DNA from: an uncultured Bacteroidales bacterium
GTDB lineage: Bacteria > Bacteroidota > Bacteroidia > Bacteroidales > UBA932
NCBI GenBank assembly: GCA_934700615.1
Contig: CAKUXR010000013.1
Location: forward strand, 1-64,000
Direction: 5' to 3'
DNA: 64,000 nucleotides
Shown here: positions 8,208-18,800 of the stretch, piece by piece
How positions within the stretch are numbered: position 1 is the first letter of the stretch
Layout of the letters: every line of letters begins with the position of its first letter
Position numbers and translations under genes: made by a program
Notes under the pieces: model-generated
Databases searched by the model: none
The model's input: only the letters and a program-made list of their open reading frames with translations
What the model was told of the DNA's origin: nothing

Positions 8208-8621
8208 TTACTGAACTTTCAGCAATTCGAGGGTGAATATCAGCGTACTGTGCGCAGGGATGTCGTCCATTTTCATTGACCCGTACCCGTATTTGGCAGG
8301 GATGGTGACTTCATATTTGTCGCCGGCGTGCATTCTTGTAAGCGCCGCCTGCCAGCCGACAATCAGTTCGCGGACACGGAAACATGCCGGAAGCGGCTCT
8401 CCCTCAGTAGTGTCGAACACAGTTCCGTCTATGAGTTTGCCGGTATAGTTCACGAACACGATACTGTTCAGTGTCGGGAACTTGTCTCCTGTCCCGACTT
8501 CAAGCTGACGCATTATGATTCCGCTTTCCAGCACCTTCACGCCTTCCTCCTGCGCCTTGGCCTCGAGGAACTTCTCGTTTGCAATCTTATATTGAACTGC
8601 CCTGTTCGGTTTCTTGCCCAT
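8208..8621 (-). CDS. FKBP-type peptidyl-prolyl cis-trans isomerase
   Basis: A 137-residue protein with an N-terminal helical extension (about 35 residues) followed by one FKBP domain. Diagnostic segments are VFVNYTGKLIDGTVFDTT, ELIVGWQAALTRMHAGDKYEV, IPAKYGYGS and AHSTLIFTLELLKV, covering the aromatic residues of the proline-binding pocket. It has no signal peptide, so it should act in the cytoplasm as a folding helper. It is transcribed divergently from the fructan regulator; the two putative promoters lie within 30 bp of each other at 8647-8676. Confidence 0.9.
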   Translation of the reverse strand: MGKKPNRAVQYKIANEKFLEAKAQEEGVKVLESGIIMRQLEVGTGDKFPTLNSIVFVNYTGKLIDGTVFDTTEGEPLPACFRVRELIVGWQAALTRMHAGDKYEVTIPAKYGYGSMKMDDIPAHSTLIFTLELLKVQ

Positions 8622-8646
8622 ATGTCTCTTTTGATTTATGTCATTG

Positions 8647-8654
8647 CAAAGTTA
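8647..8654 (-). promoter_or_regulatory. Putative -7 box (TAACTTTG) for the FKBP gene
   Basis: On the minus strand this reads TAACTTTG, an exact TAnnTTTG match 25 nt upstream of the FKBP start codon. It faces away from the box at 8669-8676, forming a divergent promoter pair. Confidence 0.5.
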
Positions 8655-8668
8655 GAGAGATTTTATCG

Positions 8669-8676
8669 TATCTTTG
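8669..8676 (+). promoter_or_regulatory. Putative -7 box (TATCTTTG) for the fructan regulator
   Basis: An exact TAnnTTTG match 50 nt before the ATG at 8727. A possible -33 TTG lies at 8644-8646, 22 nt upstream. Confidence 0.5.
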
Positions 8677-8726
8677 CGATATGCGGGCAATAATCACTCC
8701 TGCATTGACAATAAAACTATAGCCTG

Positions 8727-11504
8727 ATGCGGAATCTCTTGATATCATTGGTCCTGCTGCTGGGATTATTCTCCTGCGCAAACGAAGGACAACACAAGTA
8801 TAAAGTCGCTGTATCCCAGTGCAGCAAAGACAATTGGAGGCGGACTGCAAACGAAGAATTCCTCCGCGAAGCATCATTCCTCAAAGACATTGACCTCGAA
8901 ATCCGTTCTGTCTCAGACAACTCCGAGGCCCAGATCCGTGACGTAGAAGACTTCATATCGGAGAAGGTCGATCTGCTCATCATATCCCCTAACGAATCAT
9001 CCAAACTCACTCCGGTGGTCAATAAGGCTTATGAGAACGGCATACCTGTAATATTATATGACAGGAAGATAGATTCCGACCAGTATTCGGCTTACGTCGG
9101 TGCGGACAACAGGCAGATAGGAAGCCAAATCGGATATTATGTGCAGGGGCATTTCATAGAGGACAATCAGACATGCAACATCCTGATAGTCAGAGGGACA
9201 AAAGGCTCGACCGCTGACATTGAGAGATACGGAGGGCTGATGTCAGCATTGAAAAACATAAAGAATGTCAATGTAATAGGCTCCATTTACGGAAACTTCC
9301 TGAAGGACGACGCTTACAGGCAGGTGAAGTCAATGTTGCAGTCCGAACTTTATGGAAAGCATGTGGATGTGGTCATAGCCCTCAATGATGCAATGGCTTC
9401 AGGGGCGCACAATGCTTTTCTTGAAGACAAGTCCCATGGCGGTGTTCCTGCAATAATCGGCGTGGATGCGCTTCCCGGAGAGTCCGGCGGCATCAATCTG
9501 ATCCTGAACGGACAGATAACCGCTTCATTCATGTATCCGACGGGAGGAGATGTCGTCATCAATGTCGCAAACAATATCCTGAAGGGAAAGCCGTATGCAA
9601 GACAAAATTTGCTGAATACGGCGGCCGTGGATATGACTAACGCCCGTGTGCTGAAACTCCAGTATGACCAGATCGAAAACAGACAGAAACAAATCGACAC
9701 TCTGAATCTGACTCTCGGAGACAGCCAGAACATTCTCAGGACATACAAGATGTATCTGCTTATTACTCTTATCCTGCTCATAATCATTATAGTGGCGGTG
9801 ACATCCATTCTTGCCCTCTACAGGACCAAGAGCCGCCTCAACGTGCAGCTGAATGAGCAGAACGAGCAGATCCGCATTCATCTGAAAGGACTTGAGAAAC
9901 AGAAGGAAGAGCTCATCGGACTATCAAGGCAACTTGAGGAGGCCACCAATGCCAAACTGGTATTTTTCACTGACATATCACACGAGCTGAAGACTCCGCT
10001 GACCCTCATTCTCGGCCCGTTGAAGGAAATCCTTTCAGACGACAAGCTGAGTGCCGGAATTCAGGCAAAGCTGAAGCTGATAGAAAAAAATGCGGACAGG
10101 CTGTATTCTCTCATCAATGAAATCCTCGAATTCAGGACGATTGAGAACGGGAAAATGCCTGTCAAACTCCAGAACGGGGATCTGAAGTCTTTCCTCGATG
10201 AACTGAACAAGCTTTTTTCCGGAAAAATCGAGGACAAGCAAATTGACTTTGCCTTTGAGACCAGGGGCGAAGACTTCGACATCCCTTTCGACGCCAAGAA
10301 ATTGGAGAAAATTTACTCCAATCTCATGTCCAATGCGCTGAAACATGTGAAAGCCGGGGGCAGGATCAGGTCTTCGCTCGCGAGAGTTTCAGAAAACGGT
10401 TCGGACAAGATAATTGTCAATGTCTATAACAGCGACTCCTATATCCCTGAAGACAAAATCAAAGACATCTTCCTGAGATTCTATAAAATCGGTGAGGAAA
10501 GCGGCAACACGGGTATCGGACTGGCATTGACCTATCAACTGGTGACTCTGCTCGGCGGTGAAGTCAAGGTGGAGAGTTCGGAGGAGAAGGGAACTTCGTT
10601 CACAGTGACATTGCCGGTCTCAGGAGAAGAGGCGAAGGAGAATTATGCCGGTGACATTGACCATTCATATACTGTCCGGAAGATATCTGAGGAATCTTTC
10701 GGAAACAGGGTCGCCAATGACGAAATAGACGAAATCAATGAAGTGTCATCAGGTCGCGAAAAGGTTCTGGTAATCGAGGACAATCCGGACATGCTGCACT
10801 ATATCAAGGATATCTTGTCGGCGGATTACAGCGTGATCCTGGCAAACGGCGGTGTTTCCGGACTGGAAAAATTCAAGAAATATGCCCCTGACATTGTCCT
10901 TTGCGACATCATGATGCCTGAAATGGACGGATTCGAGGTCTGCTCAAGAATCAAGGGCAATGAGATGACCAGAAACACTCCGGTGATTCTTCTTACCGCC
11001 AGCGGCATGGACGAGCATAAGGAGAAAGGCTATGAGTGCGGAGCCGACGCATATATGCAGAAGCCTTTCAATGCCAAAGTTCTCAAGGTCAGAATCAGGA
11101 AGCTGCTCGACAAAGCCATGAGCGATTCCCAGGGCTACGATTGGCTTATCGGAAACAACAGGGACCTGTCCGACGACAAGACGATGCTGTTGTCCAGAAT
11201 CAAGGATTATGTGGAGAAGCACCTTCAGGATGACATAACTCTCGACGACCTGCTGACGGAACTTGGAATGTCGAAGTCCAATTTCTACAGGAAGCTGAAG
11301 GAAATTACAGACTGGACTCCAGTGGACATCATAAGTCTCATCCGTCTGAGGTGCGCAGTGAACCTGGCGATGCACGGAGGCAAGAATCTTTCGCAGGCCG
11401 CATTCGAGTCCGGCTTCAATTCATTGTCATATTTTTCCCGGACATTTGTAAAATATTACCAGATTTCCCCTCGGGAGTGGATTAAAATGCAGTTGGGAAA
11501 ATAA
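8727..11504 (+). CDS. Hybrid two-component sensor/regulator with periplasmic sugar-binding domain
   Basis: A 925-residue one-protein signalling system. Parts in order: N-terminal signal/lipobox-like segment (LFSC17); periplasmic-binding-protein sensor, residues about 25-320, of the LacI/ribose-binding fold (DLLIISPNESSKL, VILYDRKIDSDQYSAYVG, VIIALNDAM-like); membrane helix about 343-366; HisKA with phospho-acceptor His419 (DISHELKTPL); ATPase domain with Asn536 and GNTGIGLA (593-600); receiver with Asp727 (CDIMMPEMDG) and Lys779; AraC-type HTH about 830-920. The layout is that of B. thetaiotaomicron BT1754, which senses fructose. Sitting beside GH32, a sugar importer and fructokinase, it very likely activates this locus when fructose is released. 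Confidence 0.93.
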   Translation: MRNLLISLVLLLGLFSCANEGQHKYKVAVSQCSKDNWRRTANEEFLREASFLKDIDLEIRSVSDNSEAQIRDVEDFISEKVDLLIISPNESSKLTPVVNKAYENGIPVILYDRKIDSDQYSAYVGADNRQIGSQIGYYVQGHFIEDNQTCNILIVRGTKGSTADIERYGGLMSALKNIKNVNVIGSIYGNFLKDDAYRQVKSMLQSELYGKHVDVVIALNDAMASGAHNAFLEDKSHGGVPAIIGVDALPGESGGINLILNGQITASFMYPTGGDVVINVANNILKGKPYARQNLLNTAAVDMTNARVLKLQYDQIENRQKQIDTLNLTLGDSQNILRTYKMYLLITLILLIIIIVAVTSILALYRTKSRLNVQLNEQNEQIRIHLKGLEKQKEELIGLSRQLEEATNAKLVFFTDISHELKTPLTLILGPLKEILSDDKLSAGIQAKLKLIEKNADRLYSLINEILEFRTIENGKMPVKLQNGDLKSFLDELNKLFSGKIEDKQIDFAFETRGEDFDIPFDAKKLEKIYSNLMSNALKHVKAGGRIRSSLARVSENGSDKIIVNVYNSDSYIPEDKIKDIFLRFYKIGEESGNTGIGLALTYQLVTLLGGEVKVESSEEKGTSFTVTLPVSGEEAKENYAGDIDHSYTVRKISEESFGNRVANDEIDEINEVSSGREKVLVIEDNPDMLHYIKDILSADYSVILANGGVSGLEKFKKYAPDIVLCDIMMPEMDGFEVCSRIKGNEMTRNTPVILLTASGMDEHKEKGYECGADAYMQKPFNAKVLKVRIRKLLDKAMSDSQGYDWLIGNNRDLSDDKTMLLSRIKDYVEKHLQDDITLDDLLTELGMSKSNFYRKLKEITDWTPVDIISLIRLRCAVNLAMHGGKNLSQAAFESGFNSLSYFSRTFVKYYQISPREWIKMQLGK

Positions 11505-11524
11505 TTCAAGTATTTGGAAGATTA

Positions 11525-11558
11525 TTTTGGAGCGGTCATATATAAAACGATAAATTCG
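11525..11558 (+). promoter_or_regulatory. Putative promoter of the fructan operon
   Basis: TTTTGG at 11525-11530 and TAAATTCG at 11551-11558 are separated by exactly 20 nt and resemble the Bacteroidales -33 and -7 elements, with one mismatch in the -7 box. Transcription would start about 25 nt before the ATG at 11589, which supports that start over the in-frame ATG at 11514 lying upstream of the promoter. Confidence 0.45.
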
Positions 11559-11588
11559 CAACAGAATAACACAAAAACCGATACTTGG

Positions 11589-13826
11589 ATGAAACTCACT
11601 CGTATTTTTTGCTGCCTGTCAGGAGCACTTGCATTGATATCCTGCGGCAGAGATGTGGTCTTCGAAGACTTCGAATCAAATTCACTTGGCAACTGGTCTG
11701 TCCGCGGTGATGCATTCACCCTTTCCGGCGACCTCGGTGACAATTGTTCCTTCGTGCCGGAAGATATCAAAGGTTATGAAGGTACCGGATATCTTGCAGG
11801 TTCTGCTTCTGCCGACACAAGTTCCATTACTTCCCGCCCTTTCAGCATTGACAGCAAATATGTCAATTTCCTTCTTGGCGGCACTGAGGGCGGATGGTTC
11901 TATTCCTCCACTTCCGTCAATCTCATCGTGGACGGGGAAAAGGTAAACACCTTGAGTCCGATCGGAGGCATGACCAAAGAGCTTTCCTGGATGTCCTGGG
12001 ACATCGAGCAGTATAAAGGACGTACTGCAACAATCCAGGTGGTGGTCGCACCTGCCAGAAAAATCGGCAACAGGGAGCAGTCCAAGGGATATATCCTTCT
12101 GGACCAGATAACGATGAGCGACAAAAACTTCAGTGATTTCCTCCCTGAATACAGTGTCTCACTGGCAATTGACAAGGATTATATCCTGATTCCGGGCAGC
12201 AGCAAAGGTGTCAGTTCACGTCTTTCGGTAGAAATCGACGGGGTAAACATCCTCGGCACGATGCAGAGGGTAAGCCTTGCGACTGACGACATCGAGTATT
12301 ATATTCCTGTCCCTGTCTCTTCTTATAAGGGAAAGACTGCTACAGTACAGATCTCAAACATCAGAAAATCATACAAGGTATATAAGGGAATCATTACTGA
12401 CAACGATATGAAAGTTGCTGATGAGCCTTATCGCCCGGTATATCATTTCTCTCCGGTTTTCGGATGGACAAATGACCCGAACGGAATGTATTATAAAGAT
12501 GGGGAATGGCATCTGTCATTCCAGTACAATCCTTATGGGACTACACATGGAAACATGCATTGGGGCAATGCCGTTTCCAAGGACTTGGTTTCCTGGGAGA
12601 ATTTGCCTCTTGTAATCGCTCCTGATGAACTCGGTGCCATATTCTCCGGAAGCGCTGTCGTGGACCACAACAATACTGCCGGATTCGGGAAAGATGCCGT
12701 AGTGGGAATCTACACCTCGGCAGGAGCAAGCCAGCGGCAGAGCATCGCATATAGCATTGACAATGGCAGGACTTTCACAAAATATGAAAACAATCCTGTG
12801 CTTGCAGACCCTCAGCAGCGCGATTTCAGAGATCCTAAGGTGAATTGGATTGACGGCAAGTGGGTAATGTCTCTCGCAGTGGGTGACGTAATCAGATTCT
12901 ACGGTTCCAAGAACCTGAAGGAGTGGACATTGCTGAGTGAGTTCGGTCGCGGAGTCGGCTCCCACGCAGCAGTCTGGGAATGCCCTGACCTCATGAAAAT
13001 GTCATACAACGGAAAGGACAAATGGGTACTTCTTGTCAGCATCAACCCGGGCGGCCCGAACGGCGGAAGCGTAACCCAGTATTTCATCGGAGATTTCGAC
13101 GGAACACGTTTCAAGGAGGACAATCTCCCCTACCCTCTCTGGCTGGACATGGGCGAGGACAACTATGCAGGTGTCACATTCGGCAATATGGAAGACAGGC
13201 ATGTGTTCATGGGATGGATGAGCAACTGGTGGTACTCGAACCAGACTCCTACCAGATACTTCCGAAACGCGATGACAATCCCTAGAGACCTGAGCCTGAA
13301 GCACAACGGAAATCACCTGATTCTCGCAAGCACGCCGTCTCCTGAGATTTTCAATGCCAAAGCATCGGAAAAGGAAATCGGGGATTTCAATGTTGCAGGC
13401 GAATGGACTATGGACCAGATTCTTGCGGACAACAATGGGGCTTATGAAATAGACTTCACCGTCGTACCGGAATCTGGAAAGAACCTCACAATGTCTCTCC
13501 AGAACACCAAAGGGGAAAAGGCATCATTCAGTTTCGATTTTGAAGGTCTCATGCTCACCCTCGACAGGTCAAAGTCCGGTCTGACAGATTTCTCTCCAAA
13601 GTATGTCACATCAGACATAAAGACTCCTCTTGTCAAGAGAAGCGAATACCGCATTCAGTTCTTCGTAGACAGAATGTCCACTGAAATGTTCATCAATGAC
13701 GGTGACGTGGTATTCACAAACTGCGTATTCCCGACAGAGAATCTCAATTCCCTCGTATTTAATTCTGAATCAGGCAATTTCAGAATCAAGAATATGTCAG
13801 TGTACGAAATGAAAAGCAATAATTAA
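11589..13826 (+). CDS. GH32 fructan beta-fructosidase lipoprotein
   Basis: A glycoside hydrolase family 32 enzyme of about 745 residues that removes fructose from levan, inulin or fructo-oligosaccharides. The ATG at 11589 is chosen because it gives a clean lipoprotein signal (ALALISC19-G); an ATG 75 nt upstream would bury it. Residues 24-175 form a jelly-roll-like domain (FEDFESNSLGNW) and about 188-270 a DUF4980-like beta domain. The catalytic five-blade propeller follows with WTNDPNG (nucleophile Asp296), FRDPK (Asp415, transition-state stabiliser) and WECPD (Glu464, acid/base). A C-terminal beta-sandwich closes the protein. It is first in the operon with importer, kinase, SusC and SusD. 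Exo- versus endo-action cannot be decided by eye. Confidence 0.92.
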   Translation: MKLTRIFCCLSGALALISCGRDVVFEDFESNSLGNWSVRGDAFTLSGDLGDNCSFVPEDIKGYEGTGYLAGSASADTSSITSRPFSIDSKYVNFLLGGTEGGWFYSSTSVNLIVDGEKVNTLSPIGGMTKELSWMSWDIEQYKGRTATIQVVVAPARKIGNREQSKGYILLDQITMSDKNFSDFLPEYSVSLAIDKDYILIPGSSKGVSSRLSVEIDGVNILGTMQRVSLATDDIEYYIPVPVSSYKGKTATVQISNIRKSYKVYKGIITDNDMKVADEPYRPVYHFSPVFGWTNDPNGMYYKDGEWHLSFQYNPYGTTHGNMHWGNAVSKDLVSWENLPLVIAPDELGAIFSGSAVVDHNNTAGFGKDAVVGIYTSAGASQRQSIAYSIDNGRTFTKYENNPVLADPQQRDFRDPKVNWIDGKWVMSLAVGDVIRFYGSKNLKEWTLLSEFGRGVGSHAAVWECPDLMKMSYNGKDKWVLLVSINPGGPNGGSVTQYFIGDFDGTRFKEDNLPYPLWLDMGEDNYAGVTFGNMEDRHVFMGWMSNWWYSNQTPTRYFRNAMTIPRDLSLKHNGNHLILASTPSPEIFNAKASEKEIGDFNVAGEWTMDQILADNNGAYEIDFTVVPESGKNLTMSLQNTKGEKASFSFDFEGLMLTLDRSKSGLTDFSPKYVTSDIKTPLVKRSEYRIQFFVDRMSTEMFINDGDVVFTNCVFPTENLNSLVFNSESGNFRIKNMSVYEMKSNN

Positions 13827-13836
13827 AAACCGTAAT

Positions 13837-14994
13837 ATGAAAAAAGAACATATGGTCAGCCGCCTGGTTCCGCTGATGCTCGCATTCTTCGCAATGGGCT
13901 TCGTGGATATGGTCGGAACTGCAACAAACTATGTAAAGGCGGATTTCAGCCTGTCTGATACGATGGCTAACTTCCTTCCGTCAATGGTATTCCTCTGGTT
14001 CTTCTTCCTTTCAGTGCCTACAGGCCTGCTGATGAACAAGATAGGAAAGAAGAAAACAGTACTTGCCAGTCTGGTCGTCACAATGGCGGCACTATTCATC
14101 CCTTTATTGTCTTATTCATACCCGATGATGCTTGTCTCATTCTGTTTCCTCGGAATAGGCAACACTCTGATGCAGGTTTCACTGAATCCGCTCATCAATT
14201 GCATCGTTAAAGGCGACAAACTCGCCAGCACATTGACATTCGGACAGTTCGTAAAAGCCATTGCATCATTCATCACTCCGATTCTTGCCAGCTGGTGCGC
14301 AGTAAAATTTGGCAACTGGATGCTGATCTATCCTGTTTTCGGAGCATTCTCAATCCTGGCAGTCTGCTACCTCTGGTCTTCAAAGATTGAAGAAGGAGCA
14401 CCTGCAAACGGCGGTTCCGACCTGTTGGACTGCATCAAGATGCTGGGTGACCCGACAGTCCTGGTACTCTTCCTGGGTATCGTGTCGCATGTCGGAATCG
14501 ATGTCGGAGTAAACACCTGCGCACCTAAGATCATCATTGAGCGTCTCGGTCTTCCGCTTTCAGAGGCCGCCATCGCGACAAGTGTATATTTCCTTTTCAG
14601 AACTCTGGGATGCCTGTCAGGATCATACATCCTGTCCAAAGTACAGACAAGAAAGTTCTTCGCGTTCAGTGTAGCATTGATGGTTCTCTCCATGATCGGA
14701 CTGTTCCTCATGCACTCTCTTGCAGGTCTTTACATCGCCATAGCCCTCGTTGGATTCGGGAACTCCAACATTTTCTCAATGGTGTTCTCAAAGGCTCTCC
14801 TCTCCCGTCCTGACAAGGAGAACGAGATGTCCGGACTGATGATCATGGGCCTCATCGGAGGAACTATCTTCCCTATCCTCATGGGTGTAGCTTCAGACGC
14901 CATGGAAACTCAGCTGGGTTCAGTAATCGTAATCAGCGCAGGTGTCATCTACCTCGCAGTACTTGCAGTGAAATTCTTAAAAAGTGCAGAATAA
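13837..14994 (+). CDS. MFS sugar transporter, FucP/GlcP type (likely fructose importer)
   Basis: A 385-residue inner-membrane carrier with about twelve predicted helices (for example LMLAFFAMGFVDMVG, MVFLWFFFLSVPTGLLMNKIGKKKTV, VILTELI-free central loop, MIMGLIGGTIFPILMGVASDAM). The motif between helices 2 and 3, GLLMNKIGKKKTV, is the major-facilitator A-like loop, and the whole resembles the fucose/glucose:proton symporters of Bacteroidota. It begins 10 bp after the GH32 gene and its TAA stop overlaps the ATG of the fructokinase gene, so translation of the two is coupled. In the equivalent B. thetaiotaomicron locus this slot holds the fructose transporter, which is the likely role here. Confidence 0.88.
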   Translation: MKKEHMVSRLVPLMLAFFAMGFVDMVGTATNYVKADFSLSDTMANFLPSMVFLWFFFLSVPTGLLMNKIGKKKTVLASLVVTMAALFIPLLSYSYPMMLVSFCFLGIGNTLMQVSLNPLINCIVKGDKLASTLTFGQFVKAIASFITPILASWCAVKFGNWMLIYPVFGAFSILAVCYLWSSKIEEGAPANGGSDLLDCIKMLGDPTVLVLFLGIVSHVGIDVGVNTCAPKIIIERLGLPLSEAAIATSVYFLFRTLGCLSGSYILSKVQTRKFFAFSVALMVLSMIGLFLMHSLAGLYIAIALVGFGNSNIFSMVFSKALLSRPDKENEMSGLMIMGLIGGTIFPILMGVASDAMETQLGSVIVISAGVIYLAVLAVKFLKSAE

Positions 14995-15842
14995 TGGAAG
15001 GTAAAATCATAGGTTTGGGAGAAATCCTCTGGGACATGCTCCCGACAGGAAAACAGTTGGGCGGCGCGCCTGCCAATTTCGCTTACCACGTATGCCGTCT
15101 GGGCGGAAACGGATGGGCGGTAAGCGCCATCTCTGATGACGAACTCGGAAGAGAGATCAAGAACACCCTGTCGACCAAGAAGTTGAACACGATATTGGAG
15201 GAGGTCAATGAGCCTACGGGAACCGTGCAGGTAACTCTCAATGCGGCAGGAGTTCCTACATACGACATCACAGAAGGAGTCGCTTGGGACCATATTCCAT
15301 TTACCGAAAGGATAGGGAACCTCGCAAAAGAGACCTCGGCAGTCTGCTTCGGGACATTGGCACAGCGCTCACCGGAAAGCCGCGCCACAATACACAAATT
15401 CATTGAAAGCATGCCTGCCGGAAGTCTTAAGGTATATGACATCAATCTCCGCCAGAAATACTACGACGAGAAGATCATTTCAGACTCCCTCCGACTGGCC
15501 GACATATTGAAGATCAATGATGAAGAGCTGGAGATTGTCTCCAGAATGCTCTGTCTGTCCGGAACATCTGAGGAAAGGTGCCGTGCGATTTCACGGGAGT
15601 TCAACCTCAAGTTCGTGATTCTCACCATGGGAGGTGACGGCAGCAAAGTGATTCTCGAGGACAGAGTCCACCTCTCTACGCCCGGCAAGATAAACATCGT
15701 AGATACTGTAGGAGCCGGCGATTCTTTCACCGCAGCCTTCATGCTGGCATATCTGCGCGGAGAGAGCATCGAAAAGGCCCACACCCTTGCAACTGAGGTT
15801 TCCTCATACGTTTGCACCAAAGCCGGAGCAATGCCGGAATAA
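14994..15842 (+). CDS. PfkB-family fructokinase
   Basis: A 282-residue cytoplasmic sugar kinase. The N-terminal GEILWDMLP and GGAPANFAYHVCRLGG motifs (sugar-binding lid) and the C-terminal DTVGAGDSFTAAF motif, whose Asp is the catalytic base and whose Gly residues form the anion hole, identify the ribokinase/PfkB family. The combination with GGAPANFA is typical of fructokinases. Its start overlaps the MFS stop by one base (TAATG). It would convert imported fructose to fructose phosphate for glycolysis, completing the pathway encoded by the flanking genes. Confidence 0.92.
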   Translation: MEGKIIGLGEILWDMLPTGKQLGGAPANFAYHVCRLGGNGWAVSAISDDELGREIKNTLSTKKLNTILEEVNEPTGTVQVTLNAAGVPTYDITEGVAWDHIPFTERIGNLAKETSAVCFGTLAQRSPESRATIHKFIESMPAGSLKVYDINLRQKYYDEKIISDSLRLADILKINDEELEIVSRMLCLSGTSEERCRAISREFNLKFVILTMGGDGSKVILEDRVHLSTPGKINIVDTVGAGDSFTAAFMLAYLRGESIEKAHTLATEVSSYVCTKAGAMPE

Positions 15843-15893
15843 AACAGACGACTCCCACGTAATCAATAACCACTAATCTAATATATTAAGTTT

Positions 15894-18800
15894 ATGAAAC
15901 GATCATTTTTGTACCGATGCCTCGTATCGGCACTGGTACTCCTCATCTCCGTTTCAGCTTTTGCGCAGCAGACAGAAATCACAGGCACGGTGCTGTCGGC
16001 AGCCAACGAGCCTGTAATCGGCGCAGCTATCATTGATGTTGCTACAAAAGAGGGTGTCATCACTGACATTGACGGTAAATTCACAATCAAGTCGAATGCC
16101 GGTTCTGTCCTCGAGGTTTCCAGCCTCGGCTATGAGACAGTCAAGGCCAAAGCCCAGAACGGCATGACAGTCATCTTGAACGAAGCCGTGAATCTGGTTC
16201 AGGAGACAGTCGTAGTAGGTTACACCACTCAGAGAAAAAGCGACCTCACCGGTTCCGTAACCGTCGTATCTGTGGATGACATCAAGAATACCCCTGCCGT
16301 GGACGTCATGACCGCATTGCAGGGACGTGTTCCGGGAATGTCAGTATCATCTACCGGAGACCCTTCTTCCCAGGCAAGCATCCAGATCCGCGGTATCGGC
16401 TCCCTCAACAATACAGACCCTCTGTACATCGTTGACGGTATGCCTACCACTCAGGGAATCAAGGACATCAATGCTTCTGACATTGAGTCCATCCAGGTCC
16501 TGAAGGATGCGGCTTCCGCTTCCATCTACGGTTCCCGCGCCGCAAATGGTGTAATCATCATCACAACAAATAAAGGAAAAGAAGGAAAGATAAGAGTCAA
16601 TTTCAATGCCTCAATGCAGGTCCAGAGCTACGCCAGAAAGCTCGACCTCTGCAATACTGAAGAACTTGGAGAGGTTATCTACAGGGCTTTCACCGGCGCC
16701 GGACTTGACCCTAATTCCAATGCACTCGCCTATAAGTTCGATGCAAACGGAAAAATGGTTCCTACTGAGTTCCTCGGCTCTTCGACAAACATGAGACCTG
16801 CGGATACCGACTGGTGGAAAGAAATCACACATACTTCTATCCGTCAGACTTATGAGCTGTCCGTCAGCAACGGAAACAAGTACGGAAACTACTATTTCTC
16901 ACTCGGATATACAGATGGAGCCGGTATCGTCAAGAACAGCGACTATAGCCGTTTCAATGCCAGACTCAACTCCTCCTTCAACCTTCTCAAGGGCAAACTC
17001 ACATTGGGTGAGAACCTTACAGTCAGCAAGAGCGGAGGCCAGGGACTTCCAGGCAGCTACGGTTCTTCAGGTAACGTTCTCCAGATAGCGACTCAGGCGC
17101 TTCCTATCGTTCCTGTCCACACAATCGACGGAGAAGGCTGGGGCGGACCTGTGGACGGAATGTGCGACAGAATGAATCCTGCGCGTATCGTAGATGCAGC
17201 CAAGAACAACAAGGGAAACATGTGGAGAATCTTCGGAAGCGTCTATCTCGACATCAAACCAGTCAAGAACCTTTCCATCCGTTCTACATTCAGCCCTGAG
17301 TATTTCAACTCATTCTCAAGGACTTTCACCTATCCTTACAGCGAAGGATTCCTCTCCAACAATGAGCTTTCCACAAGCATCACCCAGATGCATAGGACAA
17401 ACTGGACATGGTCAAACACCATCACATACAACCTTGAGGCAGGAAACCATCGCGCGACCTTCCTTCTCGGTAATGAAATGATCAGGAACAACACCGTGAC
17501 TTTCTTCCAGAAGACTACAGGTTATGAGAGCAAAGATCCCAACTATATGTGGCCTGATGCCGCTACCGGTTCCGCAAGCGTAAGCGGTAATGAGATCAAC
17601 AGTTCACTTTCATCGTTCTTCGCAAAGATCGACTACTCTTACAGGAACAAATATCTCCTCGGACTCACTGTACGCCGCGATGGTTCTTCCAAGTTCGGCA
17701 AAGACAATCAGTTCGCCACATTCCCTTCAGTTTCAGCAGGCTGGAGACTCTCAAGCGAGAAGTTCCTCAGCAACTTGAACTGGATGCAGGACCTCAAGAT
17801 CAGGGCTTCATGGGGAACCAACGGAAACCAGGAAATCGAGAACGGAGCCATCTACACTTTGTATGATACACTCTACGGCGCGACTTCCGATCCTACATGG
17901 TCTGGAATCAACGGAACATCTTATGACATAACAGGTGCAGATACCGGAAGTCTTGCATCAGGTTATCGCCGCACACAGCAGGGCAACTCCATACTGAAAT
18001 GGGAACAGTCCGAGCAGTGGGATGCAGGTTTGGATTTCACATTCTTCGACTACAAGCTCTATGGCTCATTTGACTGGTTCCACAAGAACACTACCGACAT
18101 TCTCATCAAGCCTACAGTGACAGCTGCAGCAGGAGAAGGAGCAGACAGGTACGAGAATGGCGCGTCAATGCAGAACAGAGGCTTCGAGTTCCTCGTAGGT
18201 ACAAGAGGAACCACAGGATTCGGTCTCAAATATGATGTGTCGGCCAATTTCTCAAACTGGAGAAACAAGGTGACTTATCTTCCGCAGTCCGTACTTGCAG
18301 AATATGGCGGAAACGGTACTACCGACACTATCCTCGGACGTTGTCTCGGTTCATATTACGGATATACTGAGAAAGGTCTCTACAAGACAGCTGATGACCT
18401 GGCCCACAGCGCTACCCATCCGGGAAAGGGATTAGGACGTATCTGGTGGGAAGACAATGATGGTGACGGTGACATTGACCTTGACGACCGCGTCTGGTTC
18501 GGCACTCCTGAGCCACTGTTCTCATTCGGACTCAATGTATCATTGGCCTACAAGAACCTTGACTTCTCCATGTTCTGGGAAGGCAAGGCAGGCTGGACAG
18601 CTTATACCCCTACCAAGTCCCAGACTGACTTCTATGCAGTTGCGGCAGAGGGTACCAACCGCGGCAAGAGAATACTCAATGCCTGGACTCCTGAAAACAA
18701 CAAGTCAAAGATTCCTGCCATCGCATACAGCAATGACAATGATGAAGGAAGGACCTCCACATATCTCTATGAGAATCACAGCTTTGCAAAGCTCAGGAAC

